Source: an uncultured Eubacterium sp. (GTDB taxonomy: Bacteria; Bacillota; Clostridia; Lachnospirales; Lachnospiraceae). From it: 64,000 nt of DNA. The notes under the pieces are model-generated. The model was given only the letters and a program-made list of their open reading frames with translations, made no database searches and was not told the origin of the DNA. The stretch is from NCBI GenBank assembly GCA_910584875.1, contig CAJUDA010000002.1, forward strand, positions 78,651 to 142,650. Direction: 5' to 3'. Positions 15,964 to 25,510 of this stretch are shown here, in pieces. The translations under genes and the position numbers were made by a program. How positions within the stretch are numbered: the stretch's first letter is position 1; the number at the start of each line of letters is the position of its first letter.

Positions 15964-18039
15964 TTGTTAAGAAATGAAGCAGTCAAAAAAACAACTGTCA
16001 TCGCTTTAAGCCTGTGTATGGCGGCGTCTTCGGTAACTGTCTGCCAGATGGAAGTCCCTGTCGGGGCAGCTACCGGAATCCAAGCCGAAAAACCAGCGAA
16101 AGAAAAAGACTATATCGTGATGACAAGGACAGAACAACAGGCGAATATCCTGGAGAACGAATACGACAGCCCCTATGTAACGAATGCAAACCGGGAGGAC
16201 TGCCTGCTGGAGAACCAGATGGCATCCCTGACGCTGACTAAGCAGGAAGTGAAAACACTGTCGGCACAAAAAAATGTAGCATTTGTCGAGGAAGATGTAG
16301 TAGTAAAAGCAAGCCGCGCAGGTGAAAAAACGATCCACAAAAAAAACGTAGTGGAAAAAGTACAGAAGAAAAACAGCAAGGAATGGAACCTGCGGATGAT
16401 CCATGCCGACCGTGCCCAGAAGATAATCCGCAAAAAAAGGAAAAAAGGCGATAAAAATCGTGTCCGGATTGCGATCCTCGACTCCGGGGTCGATTATAAT
16501 ACAGACATGAATATCGCCGCTACTTTTTCTCTCGTACCGGGAGAGGAAGAGATAAGTCCGCTGTTCATGGATGGAACCGGTCACGGGACAAGTGTCGCCG
16601 GGCTGGCGGCGGCAAAGAACAACGGCGAAGGGATCACCGGCGTCGACCCCTATGCTGAGATCTATTCCATCCGGGTGCTTGACGATGACAACTGCTCTCC
16701 CGTCAGCCGTGTCATTGAAGGGATTTATATGGCGATCGAAGCAAAGGCAGATATCATCAACATGAGCTTCGGGGTGGATACATATTCACAGGCGCTGGCA
16801 CAGGCAGTACAGGATGCTGAAGATGCCGGGATCCTCGTGATTGCCGCCGCTGGAAATACCGGATCTGCCGGGGATGCGGGAACAGAATCTACTGTACAGT
16901 ATCCGGCGGCGCTGGATGGAGTACTGGCAGTTGGCTCAGTAGATAAGCGGGGCGAACGTGCAGACCACAGTGCAACCGGGGCAGAAATCAGTCTCACAGC
17001 GCCGGGTGAGCTGGTAAAGAGTACCGGGATGTTCGGGAACGGCGAAGTCGTGGAGTCGGGGACAAGCCTTGCGGCACCCCAGGCAGCCGGAGCGGCGGCG
17101 CTGATCCTGGAGAGGGATCGGAATGTATCCCCGGATTTTGTCCGGGAACTGCTGACAGCATCTGCAAATGCCTACGGCGAAGCGAATGAATACGGAGCAG
17201 GTCTGATCGATATCAGCTATGCGCTGGAGCACTATGATTCCTTTAAAGAACAGTATAAGGAAAAAAAGAATCCCGATGAAGGAATACCAGAAAATAAGGC
17301 GAAGGTACCTGTTTTCCGGGATACAGGATGCGTCAAAGGGAGCTGGAGTGTGAATAACCATGAAAATCTGGTAAAAAGTAATAATAAATATGTAAAAGAT
17401 GGTGCACGGTTTAACGACAGAAAAGATGAACAATATTTTACAGGAAGCTATAACGGCAAAGATCTTTATCGTTATCAGGGTATGACAAACAATCCATGGT
17501 GGCATGGTTATTACAAAAATGAAGTCAAAGAAAATTATCTCAATAACTATGTTGCTGCTTATATCTATGAGACAAGGCTGGCAAACGCTGTCGGTTCAAA
17601 TAAGCAACCTCCTTATGCTGGCTTGTCTAATAAGGTCAAAAATGAAATAGATGATGACATCGCTAAAATAAACTGGTATGGACTTTACGCAGGAACCGCA
17701 CCAAATAATGCCCATAAAAGAGATTTTCTCTGGGGGATGGCAATCCATAACCTTGCAGATACATTTGCTCACTCCGCAGCAGTAAATGGCAATAGAGTTA
17801 AACATCCTGATGCTGATGATATAAATATTTACAAAGAGCGATGGACATGTGCATCAAAAGCTGTAGCAAGCGCTCTGCAAGCATACAATACGCCAAACGC
17901 TACTGGCACCGCGTCACATTTTGCATCCGTATGTAAGCAAAATCAATTTAAACTGATCAATATATATCCTTATATGGAATCAGCCGTTGGAAGACAAACA
18001 GCAGAAATATTTTCATCCCATAGTATTACTTATAAATAA
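15964..18039 (+). CDS. secreted S8 subtilase with an unusual metal-binding-like C-terminal domain
   Basis: A 691-residue exported protease starting at TTG, with AGGAGG 9 bases upstream. Residues 1-36 are a signal peptide; about 48-115 resemble an I9-type propeptide. The S8 triad is Asp173 (AILDSGVD), His207 (GHGTSVAG) and Ser368 (GTSLAAPQ), with Asn298 as oxyanion residue. After residue 430 comes a 250-residue domain not usual in subtilases. It contains HNLADTFAHS (His595, Asp599, His603), which resembles the metal-binding H-x3-D-x-H pattern of zinc phospholipase C/S1-P1 nuclease-like folds. Protease activity is well supported; the second domain's activity is a hypothesis. Confidence 0.9.
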   Translation: MLRNEAVKKTTVIALSLCMAASSVTVCQMEVPVGAATGIQAEKPAKEKDYIVMTRTEQQANILENEYDSPYVTNANREDCLLENQMASLTLTKQEVKTLSAQKNVAFVEEDVVVKASRAGEKTIHKKNVVEKVQKKNSKEWNLRMIHADRAQKIIRKKRKKGDKNRVRIAILDSGVDYNTDMNIAATFSLVPGEEEISPLFMDGTGHGTSVAGLAAAKNNGEGITGVDPYAEIYSIRVLDDDNCSPVSRVIEGIYMAIEAKADIINMSFGVDTYSQALAQAVQDAEDAGILVIAAAGNTGSAGDAGTESTVQYPAALDGVLAVGSVDKRGERADHSATGAEISLTAPGELVKSTGMFGNGEVVESGTSLAAPQAAGAAALILERDRNVSPDFVRELLTASANAYGEANEYGAGLIDISYALEHYDSFKEQYKEKKNPDEGIPENKAKVPVFRDTGCVKGSWSVNNHENLVKSNNKYVKDGARFNDRKDEQYFTGSYNGKDLYRYQGMTNNPWWHGYYKNEVKENYLNNYVAAYIYETRLANAVGSNKQPPYAGLSNKVKNEIDDDIAKINWYGLYAGTAPNNAHKRDFLWGMAIHNLADTFAHSAAVNGNRVKHPDADDINIYKERWTCASKAVASALQAYNTPNATGTASHFASVCKQNQFKLINIYPYMESAVGRQTAEIFSSHSITYK

Positions 18040-18053
18040 TGGATCAGAAATTT

Positions 18054-18080
18054 GGCTGTCGCACAATCTGTGTGACAGCC
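18054..18080. terminator. hairpin between convergent subtilase and EIIC-EAL genes
   Basis: GGCTGTCGCAC pairs with GTGTGACAGCC around a 5-base loop (one G-T pair). It lies 15 bases after the subtilase stop and 20 bases from the end of the convergent gene. T-runs are weak on both sides, so it is a probable but not strong bidirectional terminator. Confidence 0.55.
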
Positions 18081-18100
18081 ACAAAATTTAAGTGATACTC

Positions 18101-20230
18101 TCACCCGCATCCCTTTTCCAGAAATTTTTCCAGCGAAACGGCCGGGCTGTACAGATAGCCCTGATACAGATTACATTCCAGTTCTGCCAGCAGCTCTTGC
18201 TGCTCTTTCGTTTCGACAAATTCTGCCAGGATATCAATATGAAACTCCTGTGCCATATTCACCATATTTCTCACGATACCCCGGCTTCTCTCATTGCTCT
18301 CAATATCCCGGATCAGGGAGCCGTCCAGCTTGATCATGTCAAAGACATTGGAACGGAGATACTTCACCGAAGTATTACCCATGGAAAAATCATCAATCGC
18401 CAGCCGGTATCCCATCTCTTTGATCCGCGCCAGCCTTGCCAGAAACGCATCGTCGATCTGCAGGCTTGCCTGCTCTGTGATCTCGATCATGATATTTCCC
18501 ACATGTTCCGGATAACGCTCCCACATCTCACGGAGAAATGATTCATACTCATCGAGCTGAATGGTAAGCCCGGTAACATTGACCGAAATTTTCACCTGGT
18601 CTCCATATATGTCCTTGATCTGCCTCATCTGCTCCATCACCGTTTTCAGGATCAGTGTCTCTGCCTTTGTAAGCAGCTCTGTCTCTTCGAGAAGCTTGAT
18701 CACCAGGGGCGGATATACCATTCCATAGACGGGATGATTCCAGCGCAGCAACGCCTCGGCGCCAATACAATGGTTATCACTGTCATACTGGGGCTGGAAA
18801 TACATACATGGTCTCCCGCTCCTCACCGCTCCCTGCAGGTCATCGCTCAGCATCTTGGCAACCACGCCGGCGTCGCCGTCCTGTTCCAGAAGTGTGACTG
18901 GCACACGCGTATCCTCACTCTGCTGGAGAAGCTCGACCAGTATCCCGATCCTGGCACGGCTGTTCCGTGCATTCTCCCTGTGCATCAGCCGGACAAAGGG
19001 ACGATAGATCATCACGCCCACAAAGAGATTGACCCCCTGCAGCACAGCACCGGCGATAGAACCCGTCGCATAATATCCCCCCAGAAAGATCGGCGTCGTC
19101 CACTCCACAGAATGCGATACCACCGGTACCAGACCGAGCTTCATCGCCACCGTACTGATCAGCAGATTGACGATCGGCGTCAGAAAAAACGGGATCAGCA
19201 TGATCGGATTGTACACGATCGGCACGCCGAAAAGAAGCAGTTCGTTGATATTAAACAGGCTCGGGACAGCAGCAAACCGTGCCAGCTTACGCATCCCTCT
19301 CTTTTTCTCAAAGAGCAGGATCGCAAGTAAAAGACACATCGTGCTCCCACATCCTCCAAGGATCACAAAAATATCAATAAATGACTTACTAAAAATCTCT
19401 GTCGGGATATTGCCGGCAGCCAGCGCTGCGGCATTTGCCTCCACACCAGGATCCAGGATATCGCCCCACACTGCATCCAGTACATTTCCTCCATGAATGC
19501 CAAAGAACCAGAGAAAATGTACCATAAATACATAGAGGAAGGTCGATCCAAAATCTGGTCCCGCCCAGCGGAACATAGAGCCAAGCGCCATAATATACAA
19601 TTCCTGAAAACTATGTACCCCGAACAGCGCATAATAAATCAGGTTAAGCAGGGAAAAAACCATACCAATGATCAGGATCGGAAGTATATAACGGATCATA
19701 TGAAAATATACATCATCCGTTCCTGATGTATAGATACGGATATCTACCCGGATCTTTTTATTCAGCCAGAAATACATGGTATTGGCAGCCAGTGTACTGA
19801 CTATGGCAGTAAAGAGACCATTGGCACCCAGCAGGTGTAAAATGTCGGCGCCCTCGCTAAAGATACCACTTGCAATGAAATAGGCAAGGAGCGAAGAAAG
19901 AATCGCTCCCATATAGTTCCCTGCCATTTCCTCCACCTTGCTGGCATAGCAGAAGGCAAGGCTCACTACCATATACAGGGACAGAATCCCAAACGTTGCC
20001 TGATAGATATATTCCAGAAGTTTATCTACTGCGCCGCCGGCAAATCCATGCAGCCATGTCTGATACACCGGCACCGGCAGGGAGCGCAGCACGATCGTGA
20101 ACGCTCCCACCATGATCACCGGGATGATCATCACCAGACTGCCTTTGATCGCCTGCAGCAGACGAACCCTGTTCAGTCGCTCATACAGCCTTTTTATACT
20201 ATTCTGTAACCGAATCCGTTTCTCTCTCAT
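18101..20230 (-). CDS. PTS EIIC-like membrane domain fused to an EAL c-di-GMP phosphodiesterase
   Basis: Residues about 15-425 form a multi-span sugar permease of the PTS EIIC (cellobiose-type) family, including FFGIHGGNVLD, FNINELLLFG and VVSHSVEWTTP. Residues about 455-709 are an EAL domain with catalytic Glu492 (GAEALLRW), Asp613-Asp614 (DDFSMG), KLDGSL and YQGYLYSP, so hydrolysis of cyclic di-GMP is plausible. There is no IIA, IIB or HPr partner nearby, so the EIIC part probably senses a sugar rather than transports it. It follows the FGGY kinase by 4 bases and has no ribosome binding site of its own, suggesting translational coupling. AEFVET replaces the usual AEGVET. Confidence 0.92.
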   Translation of the reverse strand: MREKRIRLQNSIKRLYERLNRVRLLQAIKGSLVMIIPVIMVGAFTIVLRSLPVPVYQTWLHGFAGGAVDKLLEYIYQATFGILSLYMVVSLAFCYASKVEEMAGNYMGAILSSLLAYFIASGIFSEGADILHLLGANGLFTAIVSTLAANTMYFWLNKKIRVDIRIYTSGTDDVYFHMIRYILPILIIGMVFSLLNLIYYALFGVHSFQELYIMALGSMFRWAGPDFGSTFLYVFMVHFLWFFGIHGGNVLDAVWGDILDPGVEANAAALAAGNIPTEIFSKSFIDIFVILGGCGSTMCLLLAILLFEKKRGMRKLARFAAVPSLFNINELLLFGVPIVYNPIMLIPFFLTPIVNLLISTVAMKLGLVPVVSHSVEWTTPIFLGGYYATGSIAGAVLQGVNLFVGVMIYRPFVRLMHRENARNSRARIGILVELLQQSEDTRVPVTLLEQDGDAGVVAKMLSDDLQGAVRSGRPCMYFQPQYDSDNHCIGAEALLRWNHPVYGMVYPPLVIKLLEETELLTKAETLILKTVMEQMRQIKDIYGDQVKISVNVTGLTIQLDEYESFLREMWERYPEHVGNIMIEITEQASLQIDDAFLARLARIKEMGYRLAIDDFSMGNTSVKYLRSNVFDMIKLDGSLIRDIESNERSRGIVRNMVNMAQEFHIDILAEFVETKEQQELLAELECNLYQGYLYSPAVSLEKFLEKGCG

Positions 20231-20234
20231 AGGC

Positions 20235-21833
20235 TTACAGTGCCATGGAATCTACAGCGGCACGCTCAATCGGAAGTCCGGCTTTATATACCTTGATAAA
20301 CTCATCAAAGCCCTTCACTCCTTCCGGATCCGGATCCAGGGAGCTTCCCTCCTGTCCGGCAAATACTTTTTCATTCAGGTATGCGCCCAGCGTCTCGCCC
20401 TCGGACTTCTGGATCATATAGGAGGCAAGCACTGCGATTCCCCATGCACCGCCTTCTCCTGCCGTCTCCATAACAGAGATCGGTGTATTCATGGCATCCG
20501 CCAGAATCTGCTGACCGACGCCCTTCGTCTTAAAGAGTCCGCCATGTCCCAGCAGTTTATCTACCTTTACTCCCTCTTCCTTCAGCAGAATGTCATTGCC
20601 GATCTTTAATGCGCCAAGAGCGGTATACAGATTGACGCGCATAAAGTTCGCCAGGTTAAACCTGCTGTTTGGCGTGCGGACAAACATCGGACGCCCTTCT
20701 TCCATGCCGGTAATATTTTCACCGGAAATATAATTGTACGCCAGAAGGTTCCCGCCGTCGGCGTCTCCTTCCATCGCCTTGTTATATAATGTGCCGAACA
20801 GCTTATTCATATCTACATCAACACCAAACGCCTCGGCAAATTCTTTAAAGAGATTGACCCATGCATTGAGGTCTGAGGTACAGTTGTTGCAGTGAACCAT
20901 CGCTACCGATGCACCGTCCGGCGTCGTAACGATATCCAGTTCCGGATAAACTTTGGAAAGATCCTTTTCCAGTACAACCATGGAAAATACACTGGTCCCG
21001 GCAGATACATTACCAGTCCGCAGATCCACGCTGTTGGTGGCAACCATTCCCGTTCCGGCATCACCCTCCGGTGGACACATCGGCGCCCCTGCCTGCAGTG
21101 TTCCTGTCGGATCAAGAAGCTTTGCCCCTTCTTCTGTCAGTGTCCCCGCATCTTCACCGGCATTCAGCACCTCCGGGAAGATATCAAGCAGTTTCCATGA
21201 GTAGCCCTTATCTGCGACAGCTGCATCAAACTGATCCACCATCTTCTGGTTGAACTTTCCGGTAGTGCTGTCGATCGGGAACATACCAGACGCCTCACCG
21301 ACACCCAGCACTTTCCTTCCACTGAGCTTCCAGTGTATGTAACCAGCCAGTGTCGTCTGGTATTTGATATCCTTTACATGCGCCTCCCCGTTGAGGATCG
21401 CCTGATACAGATGGGCAATGCTCCAGCGCTGCGGAATATTAAAGTTAAACAGCTCGGTCAGCTTCTCCGAAGCCTCTTCCGTGATGGCATTTCTCCATGT
21501 ACGGAATGCCACGAGAATCTTGCCATCAGCTCCAAACGGCATATAGCCGTGCATCATGGCACTGAAACCGATCGCTGCCAGGTTCGTCACCTTTACACCA
21601 TACTGTTTGTCTACATCTTCTGTCATTCCCCTGTAGGCATCCTGCAGGCCTTCCCAGATCGTATCAATGCCATACGTCCAGATACCATCCACCAGCTGGT
21701 TTTCCCATTCATGGCTGCCAGATGCGATCGGCTTATTCTGGTCATCTACCAGAACTGCCTTGATACGGGTAGAACCAAATTCAATCCCCAGTACCGCTTT
21801 ACCGCTTTCAATCACACTTTTTGCTTCACTCAT
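20235..21833 (-). CDS. FGGY-family carbohydrate kinase (probable pentulose kinase)
   Basis: A full-length 532-residue cytoplasmic kinase. The N-terminal ATPase fold begins AVLGIEFGSTRIKAVL, and the second FGGY half has a phosphate-binding motif GHGGLFKTKGVGQQILADAM. It phosphorylates a sugar with ATP. The long form and sequence resemble the Clostridial L-ribulokinase group more than classical xylulokinase, which would suit an arabinose-using organism, but substrate cannot be fixed. An AGGAGG box is 9 bases before the ATG. It lies between galE and the EIIC-EAL fusion in one co-directional cluster; neither isomerase nor epimerase for L-ribulose is present here. Confidence 0.88.
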   Translation of the reverse strand: MSEAKSVIESGKAVLGIEFGSTRIKAVLVDDQNKPIASGSHEWENQLVDGIWTYGIDTIWEGLQDAYRGMTEDVDKQYGVKVTNLAAIGFSAMMHGYMPFGADGKILVAFRTWRNAITEEASEKLTELFNFNIPQRWSIAHLYQAILNGEAHVKDIKYQTTLAGYIHWKLSGRKVLGVGEASGMFPIDSTTGKFNQKMVDQFDAAVADKGYSWKLLDIFPEVLNAGEDAGTLTEEGAKLLDPTGTLQAGAPMCPPEGDAGTGMVATNSVDLRTGNVSAGTSVFSMVVLEKDLSKVYPELDIVTTPDGASVAMVHCNNCTSDLNAWVNLFKEFAEAFGVDVDMNKLFGTLYNKAMEGDADGGNLLAYNYISGENITGMEEGRPMFVRTPNSRFNLANFMRVNLYTALGALKIGNDILLKEEGVKVDKLLGHGGLFKTKGVGQQILADAMNTPISVMETAGEGGAWGIAVLASYMIQKSEGETLGAYLNEKVFAGQEGSSLDPDPEGVKGFDEFIKVYKAGLPIERAAVDSMAL

Positions 21834-21865
21834 TTTATATACCTCCTAGATTTTTATTAATATAT

Positions 21866-22864
21866 TTAAAAATTTTTCTTTGCAAATCTCCATGAATCCT
21901 CACACATTCTTGTGAGATCAAGTTTCGCCTCCCAGCCAAGCTCCTCCTTCGCCTTTGCCGGGTCGGCATAACAGACAGCGATGTCACCTGCCCGCCTTGG
22001 TTTTATGGAATACGGGATCTTCAGACCATTTGCCTCTTCAAACGCCTTTACAATATCCAGTACACTGTAGCCATTGCCCGTCCCCAGATTATAAATATTG
22101 ACGCCTGTGGAAGAGACCACTTTGTCAACGGCGTTGACATGTCCTCCCGCCAGATCCACCACATGGATATAGTCCCTGACGCCGGTGCCGTCCGGTGTGT
22201 CATAATCATTACCAAACACGCCCAGTTCCGGCAGTCTGCCGACAGCTACCTGCATGATATACGGCATCAGATTATTGGGGATACCATTGGGGTTCTCTCC
22301 GAGGAGCCCGCTCTCATGGGCGCCGATCGGATTGAAATAACGGAGCAGGACAACGCTCCATTCCTCATCCGGCACACACAGATCCGAGAGGATCCCCTCC
22401 AGCATAAGTTTTGTACTGCCATATGGATTCGTCGTACTCAGCGGAAAATCCTCTGTAATAGGCACCGTCTCCGGCGAGCCGTAGACCGTCGCCGAAGAAC
22501 TGAATATGATCCTCTTACAGCCGTACTCATTCATCAGTTCGCATAAGTTCAGCGTTCCGGCTATATTATTCTGATAATAGAGAAGCGGTTTTGCCACGGA
22601 TTCCCCGACTGCTTTCAACCCAGCAAAATGGATCACCGCATCGAATGTATTTTCTGAAAATACCGGGCGCATACTTTCCTTATCCCGCATATCTGCTTTA
22701 TAAAACGTAACTTCCTTCCCTGTGATCTGCTTTATCTTGTCCAGTACATCTATCTTTGAGTTGTACAGATTGTCAAAAACTACTACCTCATACCCCTTCT
22801 GCAGCAGTTCCACGCATGTGTGGGAACCAATATAACCAGTCCCTCCTGTCACTAAAACCTTCAT
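21866..22864 (-). CDS. galE: UDP-glucose 4-epimerase
   Basis: A 332-residue short-chain dehydrogenase/reductase. It has the NAD motif VTGGTGYIGSH at the N-terminus, the catalytic Ser-Ser-Ala-Thr and Tyr-x3-Lys pair (PYGSTK), and typical length. It interconverts UDP-glucose and UDP-galactose for the Leloir pathway and for glycan precursors. It follows the second membrane paralogue by 20 bases and precedes the FGGY kinase by 32 bases in the tgt-yajC cluster, with galK and galT absent. Confidence 0.97.
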   Translation of the reverse strand: MKVLVTGGTGYIGSHTCVELLQKGYEVVVFDNLYNSKIDVLDKIKQITGKEVTFYKADMRDKESMRPVFSENTFDAVIHFAGLKAVGESVAKPLLYYQNNIAGTLNLCELMNEYGCKRIIFSSSATVYGSPETVPITEDFPLSTTNPYGSTKLMLEGILSDLCVPDEEWSVVLLRYFNPIGAHESGLLGENPNGIPNNLMPYIMQVAVGRLPELGVFGNDYDTPDGTGVRDYIHVVDLAGGHVNAVDKVVSSTGVNIYNLGTGNGYSVLDIVKAFEEANGLKIPYSIKPRRAGDIAVCYADPAKAKEELGWEAKLDLTRMCEDSWRFAKKNF

Positions 22865-22884
22865 TTTTTCCCCCTTTACCGGTT

Positions 22885-23430
22885 TTATGCATATTCATAC
22901 CGGCGCATTGCCCGGAACAATTCGATGATAAACAATATAGTAGTACCAAGCCATGCCAGTACGATAATCGTCAAAAACTGTTCGATGATCATTGTAAAGA
23001 CCAGGACGGAAAAAAGTGCCTGCGCACCTTTCCACAAAACAACAGAAAACATCAGATAGTCTGTCACCAGATCCACTGTCCGCTCCCGTTCTACCTGTTC
23101 CAGCGCCCCCACAAAGGATACCCAGAACATGATTTCCAGCACGATCTTTAAAAATGCCATAAGCAGGACAAATGGTGTTGCCGACAGTCCCGGAATGATC
23201 AGGTCTGACAACCAGGATATGACGCCCAGCCCGATCAGGAAACGCAGGGCTATGATCGGATTATACATCGGATATGCCAGATAGTCCTCCCTCTCCAGCA
23301 GCCGGCTGACCCCCGCATGGATCACGATATACCCTATAAAATCGGGCAAAAACCCCAGAACTGCCCCCGTAGGAAATTCATATGTAATATTCAGGACAGT
23401 AAACAGCGCCCCCACAAAAATCAGTCTCAT
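22885..23430 (-). CDS. multi-span membrane protein, paralogue 2
   Basis: A 181-residue protein with about five hydrophobic segments. Its N-terminus (MRLIFVGALFTVLNITYEFP) closely parallels that of the gene immediately upstream (MTWILVGAVFAVLNFNIPVS), and both share a PD.xGYI motif near residue 30. They are a tandem duplication that has since diverged. No known family is recognised. Position between yajC and galE suggests co-expression with the envelope/housekeeping cluster but does not reveal function. Confidence 0.75.
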   Translation of the reverse strand: MRLIFVGALFTVLNITYEFPTGAVLGFLPDFIGYIVIHAGVSRLLEREDYLAYPMYNPIIALRFLIGLGVISWLSDLIIPGLSATPFVLLMAFLKIVLEIMFWVSFVGALEQVERERTVDLVTDYLMFSVVLWKGAQALFSVLVFTMIIEQFLTIIVLAWLGTTILFIIELFRAMRRYEYA

Positions 23431-23448
23431 ACCCTTCTCCTCCTGTGA

Positions 23449-24003
23449 TCACCCCTGCTGCTCTTTATAAAATCTGTCATACCTGCGTTTTGTGTAAAAT
23501 ACCTGTATCACAAAACCCAGCCCCACTATGATCTCGACTACAGCACATATATAAATGATCATGCCGCCAAACGTGAGCATCACGATCCCCAGCGCTTTCA
23601 CCAGTACCATGATGCTCAGCGACTTCAATAACGCCCTTGCTTTTAACTCTGCATTTTCTCGCTTCTGTATCTCTGCGATCCCGAATATGATCCCCTGCCA
23701 GCAGCTGTATACAAGAAAGACCTGTGCCGTCCCCCACAGGATCATGATCTCCCTGCCGCCCATGGACCATCCCATATACGTCCTCAGATAATCCCATGCT
23801 CCCATAAGCGCAAGCAGCACGGCGATCCCTTTGCTTTTTCGGAAAAAGCCGGTCAGATAATCCGTCCGTCTTTCCATGGACAGCATCCCGGCGATCATCA
23901 GTATATATCCAGCCGTATCCGGCAAAACCCCGATGGCGCCGGAAGAGACGGGAATATTAAAATTCAGGACAGCAAACACTGCCCCAACAAGAATCCATGT
24001 CAT
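23449..24003 (-). CDS. multi-span membrane protein, paralogue 1
   Basis: A 184-residue protein with about five hydrophobic segments and a charged C-terminus (FYTKRRYDRFYKEQQG). Its ATG overlaps the yajC stop codon in an ATGA junction, so translation is coupled to yajC. It is paralogous to the next gene. The link to YajC, a Sec accessory, raises the possibility of a role in envelope biogenesis, but the sequence gives no direct evidence. Unrecognised family. Confidence 0.75.
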   Translation of the reverse strand: MTWILVGAVFAVLNFNIPVSSGAIGVLPDTAGYILMIAGMLSMERRTDYLTGFFRKSKGIAVLLALMGAWDYLRTYMGWSMGGREIMILWGTAQVFLVYSCWQGIIFGIAEIQKRENAELKARALLKSLSIMVLVKALGIVMLTFGGMIIYICAVVEIIVGLGFVIQVFYTKRRYDRFYKEQQG

Positions 24004-24272
24004 TCTGCTTTTTCCACCTCAACGATCGCACCCTTCTGCATCGGGATACGGCAGTTTTTGTTGCTTCCAAATTCTACGATCACGACATCATCTGTCATAT
24101 CGATCACTACACCGTAAAAACCACTGGTTGTCAGGATACTGTCACCCACTTCCACGGCAGCCACCAGTGCCTGATGTTCCTTTTCTTTCTTCTTCTGCGG
24201 ACGGATGGCGATCATATAAAACGCCCCGATGATGACAACATACATTAAAATGATACCTATACTTGAACCCAT
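24000..24272 (-). CDS. yajC: preprotein translocase accessory subunit YajC
   Basis: A 90-residue protein with one N-terminal transmembrane span (residues about 3-23), the family motif FYMIAIRPQKKKEKEHQ and a small beta-rich cytoplasmic tail (GDSILTTSGFYGVV). YajC associates with SecDF and SecYEG. The start used has AGGAGG 7 bases upstream; a longer in-frame reading adds 22 residues from inside tgt and is unlikely. It lies 10 bases after tgt, the arrangement common in bacteria. Confidence 0.96.
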   Translation of the reverse strand: MGSSIGIILMYVVIIGAFYMIAIRPQKKKEKEHQALVAAVEVGDSILTTSGFYGVVIDMTDDVVIVEFGSNKNCRIPMQKGAIVEVEKAE

Positions 24273-24282
24273 TTTTTTCCTC

Positions 24283-25419
24283 CTAAATCTGAGCGCCGGA
24301 CTCCATGGACTCCAGCTTTTTCTTTTTATATCCGGCAAATCTTCCTTCCTCGATCGATACCCGGATTTCTTCCATCATTGTATTATAAAAATACAAATTA
24401 TGCAAGACCAATAATCGCAGCCCCAGCATTTCTTTTGCTTTGAGGAGATGCCGGATATAGGCTCTGCTGTAGTGGCGGCACGCCGGACACTGGCATCCTT
24501 CCTCCAGCGGGCGGTCATCCCTCTCATATTTCGCATTCTGCAGATTCATCTTCCCATAGTTGGTATAGGCATGTCCGTGCCGGCCATTTCTCGCCGGATA
24601 GACGCAGTCAAAAAAGTCAACGCCACGCTCCACGCCTTCCAGGATATTCTGTGGCGTTCCCACTCCCATGAGATACACCGGCTTGTCCAGCGGAAGCTCC
24701 GGCACCGTTACATCCAGAATCCGGTACATTTCCTCGTGGCTCTCTCCCACGGCAAGTCCCCCCAGTGCATAGCCGGAAAGATCCATCTCCCGGATCCTTT
24801 TTGCGTGTTCAATACGGATATCCTCAAATGTCCCGCCCTGGTTGATGCCAAAGAGCATCTGCTCTTTGTTGATTGTCTCCGGCAGGGAATTAAGCCGGTC
24901 CAGTTCCCTCTGACACCGTTCCAGCCACCGTGTTGTGCGGTCCACGGAATTCTGCATATATTCTCTGGTCGCCGGGTGCGGCGGACACTCATCAAATGCC
25001 ATGGCGATCGTAGATGCGAGATTGGACTGGATCTGCATGCTCTCCTCCGGTCCCATAAAGATCTTCCGTCCGTCGATATGGGAGTGAAACGTCACCCCCT
25101 CCTCTTTGATCCGGCGCAGCCCTGCCAGCGAAAACACCTGAAAGCCACCGGAATCCGTGAGGATCGGGCGATCCCAGTTCATAAACCTGTGAAGTCCTCC
25201 CAGATCCCGGATCACCTGATCACCCGGTCTCACATGCAGATGATAGGTATTGGACAGTTCCACCTGCGTATGTATTTCCCCTAAATCCACAGTAGAGACA
25301 GCACCCTTGATCGCGGCTGCTGTCCCTACATTCATAAATACCGGCGTCTCGATCACGCCATGTGGTGTAAATAATCTTCCCCGTTTCGCCCTTCCGTCCT
25401 GTGCGAGCAGTTTGTACAT
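24283..25419 (-). CDS. tgt: queuine tRNA-ribosyltransferase
   Basis: A 378-residue tRNA-guanine transglycosylase that exchanges guanine-34 for preQ1 in GUN anticodons. Visible signatures are the active-site DSGGFQVFS, the second aspartate region DCVYPARNGRHGHAYT, and the zinc site CQCPACRHYSRAYIRHL. The ATG has GGAGATAAACG upstream. It heads the tgt-yajC-membrane pair-galE-kinase-EIIC/EAL cluster; queA is not in the window. Confidence 0.98.
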   Translation of the reverse strand: MYKLLAQDGRAKRGRLFTPHGVIETPVFMNVGTAAAIKGAVSTVDLGEIHTQVELSNTYHLHVRPGDQVIRDLGGLHRFMNWDRPILTDSGGFQVFSLAGLRRIKEEGVTFHSHIDGRKIFMGPEESMQIQSNLASTIAMAFDECPPHPATREYMQNSVDRTTRWLERCQRELDRLNSLPETINKEQMLFGINQGGTFEDIRIEHAKRIREMDLSGYALGGLAVGESHEEMYRILDVTVPELPLDKPVYLMGVGTPQNILEGVERGVDFFDCVYPARNGRHGHAYTNYGKMNLQNAKYERDDRPLEEGCQCPACRHYSRAYIRHLLKAKEMLGLRLLVLHNLYFYNTMMEEIRVSIEEGRFAGYKKKKLESMESGAQI

Positions 25420-25510
25420 CGTTTATCTCCAATCTGTCATTGTATGTCTATACCTATTATAATACAAAACAAACCGAAGGGGTAGTCCTTTTTTTAGCAA
25501 ACAGGATAAG

